64,000 nucleotides of DNA from Nitrososphaeria archaeon (GTDB lineage: Archaea > Thermoproteota > Nitrososphaeria > Conexivisphaerales > DTJL01): assembly GCA_029775965.1 (NCBI GenBank), contig JARVJU010000001.1:62001-126000 (forward strand), written 5' to 3'. Below the pieces are notes generated by a model that was not told where the DNA came from, searched no databases, and saw only the letters and a program-made list of their open reading frames with translations. The position numbers and the translations under genes are program-made. This document shows, one piece after another, positions 8,828 through 16,704 of the stretch; the stretch's first letter is position 1, and the number at the start of each line of letters is the position of its first letter.

Positions 8828-10294
8828 TTGGCTGATCAGCAGGCTAACAATAATGTCTATGATCCATCATATGCGAACAGAACGCTCATTCTTTTTGCAA
8901 CCTTTGCTATATTCGTTATGTATGTTGAATCAATGCTGACACCATCTCTTCCTACTATAGCGAACGAATTCGGTGTAACTGCTAGTCAGGTCAGCCTTAT
9001 TCTCTCTGTGTATATGGTCTCAGGGGTGGCCTTGAACCCTATAGTAGGGAAGCTGGGAGATATTCATGGCAAAAAGAAAATATTCACTTATGTGCTTGTA
9101 ATCTATGCAGGAGCTGTAACTTTATCAGGATTTGCCCCCAACTTCGAAACTTTAGTAGCTACAAGAACGATTCAAGGAATAGGTTTGACAATGTTTCCCC
9201 TAGCTATGAGCCTCGTAAGAGAAGAGTTTCCCAGGGAGTTGATACCGAGAGCTCAGGGAATACTTAGCGGAATGTTTGGGGCAGGATTTGCAATAGGGCT
9301 CCCTCTGGGTGCTTATCTTTCAAATTATTACGGATGGAGGACTACTTACCATACAGCCTTACCGTTTGCCATACTCTTTGCTTATCTTATCAGTACAAGA
9401 GTCAGAGAATCAAGGTATAGAAGACCGGAAGCCTCAATCGATATCAAGGGAGCCACCCTTCTGGGCAGCTCTTTGGCATTTATCGTTCTGGCGCTGTCAG
9501 AGGGACCGAGCTGGGGTTGGTATTCTACCAGCGTCCTAGGGCTACTATTCGTCGGTCTGATTCTCTTTATACCATTGCTCATCTTTGAAAGAAATCAGAA
9601 GGAGCCAATACTGGACCTGAAGCTTTTGAAAACAAGAAATGTGTTGATCACCAATTTGGTCATTCTTGTTTCAGGACTGGGAATGTTCCTTGCCTTTCAG
9701 ACAATAGTGTACAAGCTAGAATTACCTGCTCCTGTTGGGTACAACTTCAGCATACTGCAAACCGGTGTCTCACTAGCACCCATTGCCCTTATAATGATGA
9801 TAATTTCACCTTTGATGGGTATACTGATATCCAGGACTGGAGTTAAGCCAATAGCACTTTTTGGTATTGTAGTAGGTGCTATAGGATTCCTCATCGGTTC
9901 TGCTGAGACGACTGTTAATCAGCTGTACATAGGGATGATTGTCTTTTCATTAGGTCTAGGCTCGATGATGGTTTCCACGATAAACTTGCTTGTGCTTACA
10001 GTTGATCCCAAGGAAATGGGTCTTGCCACCTCTATGAATACAGTATTCAGGACGCTGGGAAGCAGCCTAGGTGCTCCTATAGCAGGTTCGTTGATAAGCA
10101 CCTTTACATCATATACGATGCTGGGCGAATTTGATGGAAAGCCTATATTCTTCTCCACTCCTTCCAATATAGCATTCCAGTATTCGTTTTACATAGCAGC
10201 GTTATTGTTCATAGTAGCTGGATTCATTGTGCTAGCAGCAGACGAAGTTCTTGGTTCACAGAAAAGACAGATAGAGATAAAAGCTGATACCTAG
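8828..10294 (+). CDS. MFS exporter, DHA2/EmrB-QacA-like (14-TM)
   Basis: A 488-aa permease. The N-terminus shows the DHA2 pattern (YVESMLTPSLPTIANEFG), with GKLGDIHGKKK in the loop 2-3 position and about 14 hydrophobic helices. The TTG start directly follows the stop of the secreted protein (TGATTG), with GGAGGAG just upstream, so translation is coupled. It is the last gene of the padR cassette. Substrate unknown; drug or metabolite efflux is the usual family role. Confidence 0.88.
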   Translation: MADQQANNNVYDPSYANRTLILFATFAIFVMYVESMLTPSLPTIANEFGVTASQVSLILSVYMVSGVALNPIVGKLGDIHGKKKIFTYVLVIYAGAVTLSGFAPNFETLVATRTIQGIGLTMFPLAMSLVREEFPRELIPRAQGILSGMFGAGFAIGLPLGAYLSNYYGWRTTYHTALPFAILFAYLISTRVRESRYRRPEASIDIKGATLLGSSLAFIVLALSEGPSWGWYSTSVLGLLFVGLILFIPLLIFERNQKEPILDLKLLKTRNVLITNLVILVSGLGMFLAFQTIVYKLELPAPVGYNFSILQTGVSLAPIALIMMIISPLMGILISRTGVKPIALFGIVVGAIGFLIGSAETTVNQLYIGMIVFSLGLGSMMVSTINLLVLTVDPKEMGLATSMNTVFRTLGSSLGAPIAGSLISTFTSYTMLGEFDGKPIFFSTPSNIAFQYSFYIAALLFIVAGFIVLAADEVLGSQKRQIEIKADT

Positions 10295-10366
10295 CTTCTC
10301 TCACACAGACACTCATGGAGCTTTATTGAATTAGCAGCATTGCAGGAATTTATCCAAAATTAAAGA

Positions 10367-10380
10367 TGGGCCGGGGGAGA
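10367..10380. repeat. att-like direct repeat of tRNA-Ile 3' end
   Basis: A perfect 14-bp copy of the acceptor 3' strand plus part of the T arm of the tRNA-Ile at 12027-12118. It is the distal boundary of the element. Confidence 0.65.
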
Positions 10381-10381
10381 C

Positions 10382-10406
10382 CTACCATCATTTGATGGTG
10401 GGCCGC
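10382..10406. repeat. Left imperfect inverted repeat of the element
   Basis: CTACCATCATTTGATGGTGG and the following GCCGC match the reverse complement of 12005-12029 at 20 of 25 positions. The repeat itself contains the palindrome CCATCATTTGATGG. Confidence 0.55.
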
Positions 10407-10503
10407 GCCTTAAATGCAGAGGAAAACAAGAGGAATGTGAACAGGACAGATAACGGGACAAGGCCTTACCGCAGAGAATTTGGGGATTTGGTCTCAGTGG
10501 GAG

Positions 10504-11190
10504 CTAGAGCTTCCAGAAGTCTCCCGTGAGCCCCAGAGACTCGAAGTGTGCCTGAAGCTTATCCTTGGAGGGCCTTGAGTAGTCTAGATTCATCTTTGTG
10601 CTGTAAATTGGAAGGCTCAGTTTGATCGTCTGTTCGGGGGTGAGTGCTTCTCCGCCGCTTATTCCGACCCTCGATTTCCATTCATCAAGATGCTTTTGAG
10701 AACTGAAAAAGACCATATTGTTGGAGCATGTGTTGACTATGTCCTCCCACCATTTGGAAGCCGGTAGGGCCAGGTAGACGATTGCGTCCCTGGGGCTTGA
10801 GGAGACTACTTGCCTGCTTCTGATGTGAATCCGTATTTCCTCTGCGCAGTGATGACAGTACGAATTTACCTCCTCTTCCTTGTCGAGGGTCAAGTGCATG
10901 GCTATGGAATCCCAGGCACAGTTGGCGTAGTACGTCTTGCCCCCCGCTGAGACCCGGAACGGCGTGACGACACCTGAGAAGGGGAATGCCATGAGTATTC
11001 TCTGAGTTCCCCTGACAAGAGCGACATGATGTGCATCCTGAAGCTTAAGAAGGGCTTCGTAAGCGGAGGCCCTGTCGAGACCGAATTTTCGCATTATCTG
11101 CTCGACAACTGGTGGAGTCGTATTTTCTGCGATATGGTCGAAGATATACTTCCTGACCTCCGATACAATAGCGTCGGTTAGCCCGGGCAC
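10504..11190 (-). CDS. merB: Alkylmercury (organomercurial) lyase MerB-like protein
   Basis: MerB protonolyses carbon-mercury bonds in the cytoplasm. An N-terminal winged-helix-like domain (about 1-65) precedes the catalytic fold, as in MerB. The motif YANCAWD corresponds to the MerB Cys96/Asp99 segment, and NTCSNNMVFFSS followed by LDEW to the Cys159 segment; both cysteines (about C91 and C155) and the aspartate (about D94) are kept with nearly the same spacing. An extra CHHC lies between them. The 228-aa length is normal. The GTG start lies about 26 nt from a TATA box, so the mRNA is probably leaderless. No merA or merP is nearby. Activity on mercury is inferred from the residues. Confidence 0.78.
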   Translation of the reverse strand: MPGLTDAIVSEVRKYIFDHIAENTTPPVVEQIMRKFGLDRASAYEALLKLQDAHHVALVRGTQRILMAFPFSGVVTPFRVSAGGKTYYANCAWDSIAMHLTLDKEEEVNSYCHHCAEEIRIHIRSRQVVSSSPRDAIVYLALPASKWWEDIVNTCSNNMVFFSSQKHLDEWKSRVGISGGEALTPEQTIKLSLPIYSTKMNLDYSRPSKDKLQAHFESLGLTGDFWKL

Positions 11191-11212
11191 GTCTATAATT
11201 CACACCGACTCG

Positions 11213-11224
11213 ATATATATAAAG
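11213..11224 (-). promoter_or_regulatory. TATA box of the MerB-like gene
   Basis: On the minus strand CTTTATATATATCG lies centred about 27 nt before the GTG start at 11190, the usual archaeal TATA-to-start distance for a leaderless transcript. Confidence 0.6.
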
Positions 11225-11261
11225 ATTGAGAGTTGCCTGAGGGTGCGGCTAGCACTCCGTC

Positions 11262-11528
11262 TTAGGTGCCTATCTCGTCGGCGGCTTTGCTCGACCAACC
11301 TATGACTTGAGAACCCTTTGGCATTAACTCGTAACGCTTCCGTTCGCCTTCAGCGATAAGCCTGATGAGACCCCTTCCAACGAGATGTCCCAGCAGGTCT
11401 TGGCAGACGGACCAAGAGAGGTTCGCCCTGTACATGATTCGAGTAGGCCTCTCGGGGCCTTCCTTGACAGCCTCGAGTATGTCGAGCATCATTTCCTTTC
11501 TTGACCTCTTACGATAAAGCCTCTGCAT
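11262..11528 (-). CDS. Winged-helix DNA-binding protein (SSO10a/HTH_45-like)
   Basis: About 88 aa from the internal ATG at 11528. The ORF track extends it to 11645, but those residues do not resemble the domain. The core reads as a winged helix: RSRKEMMLDILEAV, then TRIMYRANLSWSVCQDLLGHLVGRGLI, then a wing with EGERKRYELMPKGSQVI. It lies upstream of the MerB-like gene on the same strand, with a 71-nt gap that holds that gene's TATA box, so it is a candidate regulator of it. No metal-binding cysteine cluster is visible. Confidence 0.7.
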   Translation of the reverse strand: MQRLYRKRSRKEMMLDILEAVKEGPERPTRIMYRANLSWSVCQDLLGHLVGRGLIRLIAEGERKRYELMPKGSQVIGWSSKAADEIGT

Positions 11529-12004
11529 GGGTTTCAGGACGCTCGAGAAGAAACATACAGAGGAGATTGTCCTCCAAAACGCCAGATTCGTCTCTCCGAT
11601 CGGAGACAAGCTCGGGACGATGATTGGGCAGGCCGATGCCTTCATGAAGGGGGAGAGGAGCTTACAATATCAGCAGAACCAAGGCATGGAGGTGGACGTC
11701 GTGAGGAGGCTCAGGTTCGGATCAGGGTGAATAAGCAAGTTTGGGCTGGTGGCCTAGATTTTGCGGGTTTCGTCGAATTGATGTGCGGTGTAACTCAAGT
11801 AGCCACTCCGGGGACCCAAGCCGGATAAGGCTATTATTTGATACCTAGCCCTGTCTTTCAGAATCGGTGCGTGATGCGATTGCCGTCATCTACCAAAGCT
11901 TGCTACCCTAGAACCATCCGCATGGACATTGGTGCGTATATAGAGATCCAACGTAGTATTCGGCAGGATGACAGCTTCGAGTCAACTGTCGGACCCTGAA
12001 AAAT

Positions 12005-12029
12005 GCGGCCCACTAGCAAATGATTGTGG
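12005..12029. repeat. Right imperfect inverted repeat; hairpin at tRNA-Ile 3' side
   Basis: This is the inverse partner of 10382-10406. Together with the tRNA end it also forms a perfect 8-bp inverted repeat (CGGCCCAC at 12006-12013, GTGGGCCG at 12026-12033), which may act in tRNA 3' processing or mark the element edge. Confidence 0.5.
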
Positions 12030-12118
12030 GCCGGGGGAGATTTGAACTCCTGACCTCGTGATTATCAGTCACGCGCTTTGGTCATTTTATACTTCTAACC
12101 ATGCTGAGCTACCGGCCC
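12027..12118 (-). tRNA. tRNA-Ile(GAU) with insertion in the D-stem
   Basis: A cloverleaf can be drawn with acceptor GGGCCGG/CCGGCCC, anticodon stem CGTGA/TCACG around loop CTGATAA (anticodon GAT), T arm with TTCAAAT, and discriminator A. CCA is not encoded. Only after removing 17 nt from the 3' strand of the D-stem (GA...GC) does the D-arm pair as GCTC/GAGC. The anticodon loop itself is uninterrupted. It is also the likely attachment site of the neighbouring element. Confidence 0.88.
12077..12093 (-). other. Putative non-canonical tRNA intron (17 nt, near position 24/25)
   Basis: AGTATAAAATGACCAAA interrupts the D-stem 3' strand; the boundary can slide by one base. TGACC near its 3' end can pair with GGTTA in the 5' exon (five pairs, one G-U), which could form the central helix of a bulge-helix-bulge splice motif. 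Non-canonical tRNA introns at such sites are known in several TACK archaea. Splicing here is inferred. Confidence 0.65.
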
Positions 12119-12307
12119 CGACTCCCACCTTGAATAAAGTAAGTATAAGACTTTTATCAAACACTGAGGTGCATCTTTCGTTTAGAAAAATTTTCTATTC
12201 AAATAGCAATAGTCAGCATGCTTAACTGTAAATTTTAGCTGCAGCTTTTGCAATACGAAAGGCTATCAAAACAACTTTTTTAGAGGCATATACAGTCGGT
12301 GTGCCAA

Positions 12308-12380
12308 GGGCCGGTAGTTCAGTGGTAGTAACGTCCGCTTTGCAGGCGGAAGGTCCGGGGTTCAAATCCCCGCCGGTCCA
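12308..12380 (+). tRNA. tRNA-Ala(UGC)
   Basis: Acceptor GGGCCGG pairs with CCGGTCC, giving the G3-U70 wobble that identifies alanine tRNAs. The anticodon stem TCCGC/GCGGA holds loop TTTGCAG (anticodon TGC); the T arm is CGGGG-TTCAAAT-CCCCG with discriminator A. CCA is not encoded and no intron is present. The D-arm is slightly odd: GTTC-AGTGGTAG-TAAC carries one extra T compared with a perfect GTTC/GAAC stem. The ORF at 12301-12651 in the track is a by-product of this region. Confidence 0.9.
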
Positions 12381-12761
12381 CTTCTATTCTGTATTAGATA
12401 GGACAGCATATGAACCATTTCGTAGCTATGATACATTTTTTATAGTTTGGGGGCATAGAAGCTTCATCCATTTCGCCACAGTATTACCTCTTCCAGCAAA
12501 GCATGCACCTGTGAAAACTTTCTGTCAAAGGTGCAGTAAGGGATATGGCACGATATTTTTTGTGACAAATTGCATTTGCAACAGGTATGAACAGAAGAGC
12601 TGGTTTATCAAATTACCGAATGCTTCATCAATCTGTCCATTTACTCAATAATAGTGAGAAGCTACAGACTGAGATATGCAAAAGATGTCACAGTGCTTCC
12701 ATAGAAGTCAAGTCAAGTAAAGTAATATAGCAGACAGAAGAGGCTGCCCAGAGAATCAATA
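12381..12761. other. Gene-free stretch between tRNA-Ala and MFS gene
   Basis: No convincing ORF or RNA was found. Near its end GAAGTCAAGTCAAGTAA (about 12704-12720) carries, in reverse complement, the core of the TTGACTTAC tandem repeat seen before the MFS gene at 3910. Confidence 0.4.
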
Positions 12762-13940
12762 TTGCTAGAGGAAAAAGCCTTTCGCTTCCTTTCCATATCA
12801 AGAATACTGAGAAGCATTACGCTTTCGTACTCCACCCTTGCTTTACCACTATACATGGAGGCATTGGGCTACAGCCCTGTAATTATAGGTTTGTCATTTC
12901 TAGGTATGACTGTATCCACTGTCTCTCTATTACTGTTCTACAGTTACCTAGGGGATAGAATAGGATATAGATTTGTACTCATAATAGCAGAATCCCTGCT
13001 GACATTTTCCGCTATTTTGCTTGCTTATACAAGCAACTTATCGATAATAATAGGTGCAGCTTCACTTGGAGGGTTTGGGGGTCAGGGAGCGGGAGGGATG
13101 AGAGGAGGTTTCGGACCAGGGTCTTCAGCCCTGGTAGCCTCACTCTACAAGGAGCAGAAGGAAAGGCTTAAGAGAATAAGCAGGCTCACGTTTATAGGAG
13201 GAATATCCTCTATAGCAGGTACAGGACTGCTCTCTCTTCATGGTCAGCTTTCTATACTGGAAGGCAATTTAGGTGCGTTTAGAATTCTGTATGCTGCATC
13301 TGCATGCATCGCTTTTGCTAGTGCAGTAATTCTGAGCTTTATTCATGAACCTCAAAGGCCAAAGAAACGCTCTATAATTCTTACAAGGCAAAGCAGTCTT
13401 TTCGTATCAAAAATAGCATTATCCAATTTTGCATCAGGTCTCGGTATAGGGCTTGCGATCCCTCTTTTGCCCCTGTGGTTCAGTGTGTTTTACAATTTTA
13501 CCCCTACTCAGATATCTGTGGTATTCACACTCTCTTCTCTTGCAAGTGCTGTAGCTTCTCTTTTTTCAAGCAGGTTTCCTTCCCCGATTATTAGTGCTTC
13601 TTTGACCAGGTTAATAAACGGACTGCTGTTAATAGCCATGGCATTCAGTCATCTTGGCTGGCTTTCAGCACTGCTTTATATTTTCAGAGGGATGAGTGCC
13701 GGGATAGGAGCTCCCAGCAGATCAGTCGTGACGTTGAGCGGAATAGGTGAAGATGAATTCGGTGCAGCAAGCAGTATCACTGCAATACCTACAAGATTAG
13801 CAATGGGTATTTCAGCTCTATCAGGCTACCTCATGCTCATTTCTCAGGAGCTGCCATTAGCTTTGGGTGGTGTACTTCAGGCTGCAGGAGGAGCATTATA
13901 CTACAGATTGCTCAAAGACTCCAGGACATCAGCAAAGTGA
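12762..13940 (+). CDS. MFS transporter
   Basis: A 392-aa permease with about twelve hydrophobic helices. SYLGDRIGYRF fits the MFS loop 2-3 motif. The loop near residue 110 is unusually glycine-rich (GGFGGQGAGGMRGG). It uses a TTG start. The stop codon overlaps the first bases of a 51-bp repeat also found at 55.3 kb, so the very C-terminus may have been altered by insertion of that repeat. Substrate unknown. Confidence 0.82.
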   Translation: MLEEKAFRFLSISRILRSITLSYSTLALPLYMEALGYSPVIIGLSFLGMTVSTVSLLLFYSYLGDRIGYRFVLIIAESLLTFSAILLAYTSNLSIIIGAASLGGFGGQGAGGMRGGFGPGSSALVASLYKEQKERLKRISRLTFIGGISSIAGTGLLSLHGQLSILEGNLGAFRILYAASACIAFASAVILSFIHEPQRPKKRSIILTRQSSLFVSKIALSNFASGLGIGLAIPLLPLWFSVFYNFTPTQISVVFTLSSLASAVASLFSSRFPSPIISASLTRLINGLLLIAMAFSHLGWLSALLYIFRGMSAGIGAPSRSVVTLSGIGEDEFGAASSITAIPTRLAMGISALSGYLMLISQELPLALGGVLQAAGGALYYRLLKDSRTSAK

Positions 13941-13986
13941 ACTACCCCGCCCTTGCGGACGGGGTCTTCTTGCGAGATTAGATAAA
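13936..13986. repeat. 51-bp perfect repeat, copy 1 (GC hairpin)
   Basis: Identical over 51 bp to 55303-55353. It contains CCCCGCCCTTGCGGACGGGG, able to form a hairpin, followed by TCTTCTTGCGAG. Such hairpins are typical of the right ends of IS200/IS605 elements. It begins at the MFS stop codon and could also act as its terminator. Confidence 0.8.
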
Positions 13987-14009
13987 GTAATGAGGTAAAT
14001 GATTGAAGC

Positions 14010-14861
14010 TCAGCCCTGACTAGTTGTCCCTTGCTCTGTAGATTCTTCCCCCTGCTTTGCCATTTTGGTCAGGTCTTTTATACTGTATAAGCCGTATAAA
14101 GGCATGGAGTTGGTTACGCCTCCTGTAGGTATGTTTGAAGGTATTAATATCAGAGCATTTTTACCCTGCAAGCCGAGCTCATATATTATGTTCATCCATC
14201 TGAGCTGAAATGCTCTGTCGTTATTTTCATAAAGCTTTGCAGCCTCAACCATCTTGCCCGCAGCCTCATATTCCGCCAAAGCCAAGGTGACTCTAGCCCT
14301 TCTCTCCCTTTCAGCCTGAGCCTGCCTTGACATAGCTTCCTGCAGGGCTGGTGGTATACCTACGTCTCTTATTTCTACGGAAGTTACTTTTATCCCCCAT
14401 GCCTCCGTCTTGGAGTCTATTATGTTCCTAGCAATAGAACCAACCTTCTCCCTCTCTGTCAACAACTCATCGAATGTCGCTTGGCCTAATACCTCTCTCA
14501 GCGTTGTTTGGGCTGCCATCGAAGTGGCATTTAGATAGTTTTCAGCACCCAGCACCACTTTTTGAAGGTCAACAGGCTGAAAATACATAACAGCATCTAC
14601 TACAACTGGCACGTTATCCTTTGTTAAAGTCTGTTCTGTCTTGAACGAGACAACCTGCAGGCGTGTAGATATTATAAATGGAACCCTGCCTACGAACGGC
14701 ACAATATATATCACTCCTGGCCCCTTTAACCCTCTGTACCTGCCAAGCATAAGGTAAGGAGCTCTTTCCCACTCCTTCAGAATTCTTATCCCTCTTAAGA
14801 AAATCAGAAGGACGATAAGAACTATGAACACTTCTACAACTACAGTAGCTAAGTTAGCCAT
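14010..14861 (-). CDS. Stomatin/SPFH-domain membrane protein (slipin)
   Basis: One N-terminal membrane helix (VVVEVFIVLIVLLIFLRGI) is followed by an SPFH/band-7 domain (GPGVIYIVPFVGRV ... VVVDAVMYFQPVD ... LREVLGQATFDELLTERE) and a helical AEYEAAGKMVEAAKLYE region typical of stomatin C-terminal coiled coils. It lies 15 nt downstream of the NfeD-like protease gene on the same strand. Stomatin-NfeD pairs are widespread and are thought to work together in membrane-protein quality control; that role is inferred from family knowledge. Confidence 0.9.
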   Translation of the reverse strand: MANLATVVVEVFIVLIVLLIFLRGIRILKEWERAPYLMLGRYRGLKGPGVIYIVPFVGRVPFIISTRLQVVSFKTEQTLTKDNVPVVVDAVMYFQPVDLQKVVLGAENYLNATSMAAQTTLREVLGQATFDELLTEREKVGSIARNIIDSKTEAWGIKVTSVEIRDVGIPPALQEAMSRQAQAERERRARVTLALAEYEAAGKMVEAAKLYENNDRAFQLRWMNIIYELGLQGKNALILIPSNIPTGGVTNSMPLYGLYSIKDLTKMAKQGEESTEQGTTSQG

Positions 14862-14876
14862 AAATTCTTATAATAA

Positions 14877-16214
14877 TCACTTCCCTTTTACCTTTTCTAC
14901 TATCAACACAAGTCCTTCCCTTGCCAAGACCTTTACCTCATCTCCTGCATGTATGCTGCCAGAGCTGCTTTTAGCCTGCCAGACTATGCCAGATACTCTT
15001 ACAGTGCCAAGTGGATTTAATTCATCTATTGCAGTGCCTGTCTGCCCTATTATAGCCTCGGGACCTGTAACAGCTCTACGCATCCTTAGAGGTGTGAGGA
15101 TCCATCTTACGTAAAGCCCTATAGCTACTCCAGCAACAGCAACAGCAGCGATTATCACAGATGTTATATCGTTTATCGGCGAAGGCGAGTATTCCATATT
15201 ATAAGTCAGTAGTAAAACACCTATAGCACCAAGAATTATCCCACCCATCATGGCAAATCCATGGCCAAGCTTTAGTTCCAGTATTATCAGCACAGCGCTG
15301 ACTGCTAGTATCGCAAAGCCTAGTATTGAAGCACTTACCACTTCCGCCCCTACAAGTCCGGCTACTATTGCTATTATCCCTATAATGGTAAGTATCACTG
15401 TAGGATGATAAATATCAAGCACTATAGCGGTGATGCCTAGCAGCATCAGAATTCCATCGAGAGTGGTGTTGCTTAAAGCGCTGAGCAACTGCTCATACAG
15501 ATTCTCACTTATATTAACTGATGGCTGGTTTGAAATGCCCAGCTGTAGAAGAGCATCGTTCAATGATGGAGCAATTCCCTCTATGATATGATAGCTATAA
15601 GCTTCTTCAGCCGTGTAGGCTGTATCATACAGCACCATCTGCTCTGCCGCTGTAGTGTTCCTGTTATAATCCTGCGCAAGACCAACCATCAGTTTCAGCA
15701 TAGCAGCCTCTGTATGATTTTGCTCAAGTGCTGTTCCGCCAACAACTATAGGAGTGCTGGGTCCTATTACTGAGCCAGGCCCCATTATTATTTTATTGCT
15801 AGCCATGGCAATATAACTTCCAGCTGAAGCTGCCAGTTTCCCAGCAGGGACATAAGTATAAACAGGAATACCGCTTGAGTTGGCCTTTTGTATGGAGTTT
15901 ACAATTGAGAGCATATCGCTCAGAAGTCCTCCTGGTGTGTTCATATCAATAACTATAGCAGAAGCATTGCTCGCTATGGCCGAATCTACTGCGCGCTGCA
16001 TAAGAGCAGAAGATCCTGCATCAACAGGCACATCAAACCTTACAATAATAATATCTCTTGATTGAGCATAAGAGCTATAAGATATGTAACTGTTTACTGT
16101 AATACTAGCTAATAAAGCGATAATGAGCAAGGTCGTTCGATAAGTCATATGCCTGTGCATAACAATAGAATTCTTCGAGTTGCTATTATATCTTTGTGAA
16201 CTAACCACAAGCAT
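14877..16214 (-). CDS. NfeD-family membrane-bound ClpP-class serine protease
   Basis: The N-terminus has a signal or anchor segment (LLIIALLASITVNSYI), then a ClpP-like protease domain with NTPGGL and the nucleophile region ASAGSYIAMA, then about four to five membrane helices and a C-terminal soluble OB-fold NfeD domain (IIGQTGTAIDELNPLGTVRV). The start is uncertain: 16214, or ATG at 16160 or 16148, which place the signal segment closer to the N-terminus. It forms an operon with the stomatin gene. It cleaves hydrophobic membrane-associated peptides in characterised relatives. Confidence 0.88.
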   Translation of the reverse strand: MLVVSSQRYNSNSKNSIVMHRHMTYRTTLLIIALLASITVNSYISYSSYAQSRDIIIVRFDVPVDAGSSALMQRAVDSAIASNASAIVIDMNTPGGLLSDMLSIVNSIQKANSSGIPVYTYVPAGKLAASAGSYIAMASNKIIMGPGSVIGPSTPIVVGGTALEQNHTEAAMLKLMVGLAQDYNRNTTAAEQMVLYDTAYTAEEAYSYHIIEGIAPSLNDALLQLGISNQPSVNISENLYEQLLSALSNTTLDGILMLLGITAIVLDIYHPTVILTIIGIIAIVAGLVGAEVVSASILGFAILAVSAVLIILELKLGHGFAMMGGIILGAIGVLLLTYNMEYSPSPINDITSVIIAAVAVAGVAIGLYVRWILTPLRMRRAVTGPEAIIGQTGTAIDELNPLGTVRVSGIVWQAKSSSGSIHAGDEVKVLAREGLVLIVEKVKGK

Positions 16215-16268
16215 GGGCTTATGACATTGTAGACTGTTCCTTATTACGGACCAGGGCAGAAGACCACT

Positions 16269-16665
16269 TTATTCATCCTGTGGATTAAGCTCTTCCTGCT
16301 CTTGGATGTACCTCTGAATCGTCTCAGCTGAAACATCACTTGTAGTCCCCACGTAGTATGGCAGCAACAAGAGCAGACTGACACATCTTTTCTCTCAGCT
16401 CTTGGAACATCTTCTTCAGTCTCAGGCTGCTCACTCCCTTGAAGATCTTATCTTCACTATGTCTGTGGGTGAGTCTAGCATGTCCGCCTCGATGAACAGA
16501 TGGATATGATGGGCATCATCTTCTTCTCGATAATCTTGCATCACTTAGTGTCAGCTATCGTCTAGGGACTCCTTGACACTCCCGACAAGATAGGTTTGCG
16601 ATACTTGGCAACAAACTATGTATATGATAGTTGACGTTGAAGACTGCTGAACTCGCTCTCCACAT
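16269..16665 (-). pseudogene. tnpA: IS200/IS605 tnpA (Y1 HUH transposase) remnant
   Basis: Reading the minus strand with frame changes gives a broken IS200-type transposase: ASSAVFNVNYH near the start, the HUH segment HHIHLFIEAD, then SLRLKKMF and a C-terminus with YYVGTTSDVSAETIQRYI, the catalytic-tyrosine region. Several frameshifts and stops separate these pieces, so it is not functional. It is divergent from the tnpB remnant, the usual IS605 order. Confidence 0.8.
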
Positions 16666-16704
16666 ACGCTTAATAACATATATGTGCTGTATATGTATAC
16701 ATCT

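Larger units (their letters stand above)
10367..12040. mobile_element. Small accessory element at tRNA-Ile 3' end (MerB-like cargo)
   Basis: The 14-bp TGGGCCGGGGGAGA at 10367-10380 repeats exactly the 3' end of the minus-strand tRNA-Ile gene (12027-12040), in direct orientation. This is the geometry left when an integrative element inserts at a tRNA 3' end. Just inside are imperfect inverted repeats (10382-10406 and 12005-12029, 20 of 25 matching). The interior is richer in GC than the flanks and holds a MerB-like gene and a wHTH gene. No integrase or transposase is visible, so it is a relic or was mobilised in trans. Confidence 0.6.

Noticed and set aside
11527-11730. 67-aa plus-strand ORF inside the MerB element
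   Set aside because: It lies antisense to the upstream extension of the wHTH ORF; no family or ribosome-binding site was seen. It could be a fragment of something lost, but I cannot support a gene.
12301-12651. 116-aa ORF over the tRNA-Ala region
   Set aside because: Its first third is the tRNA gene read as protein and the rest has no protein-like pattern.
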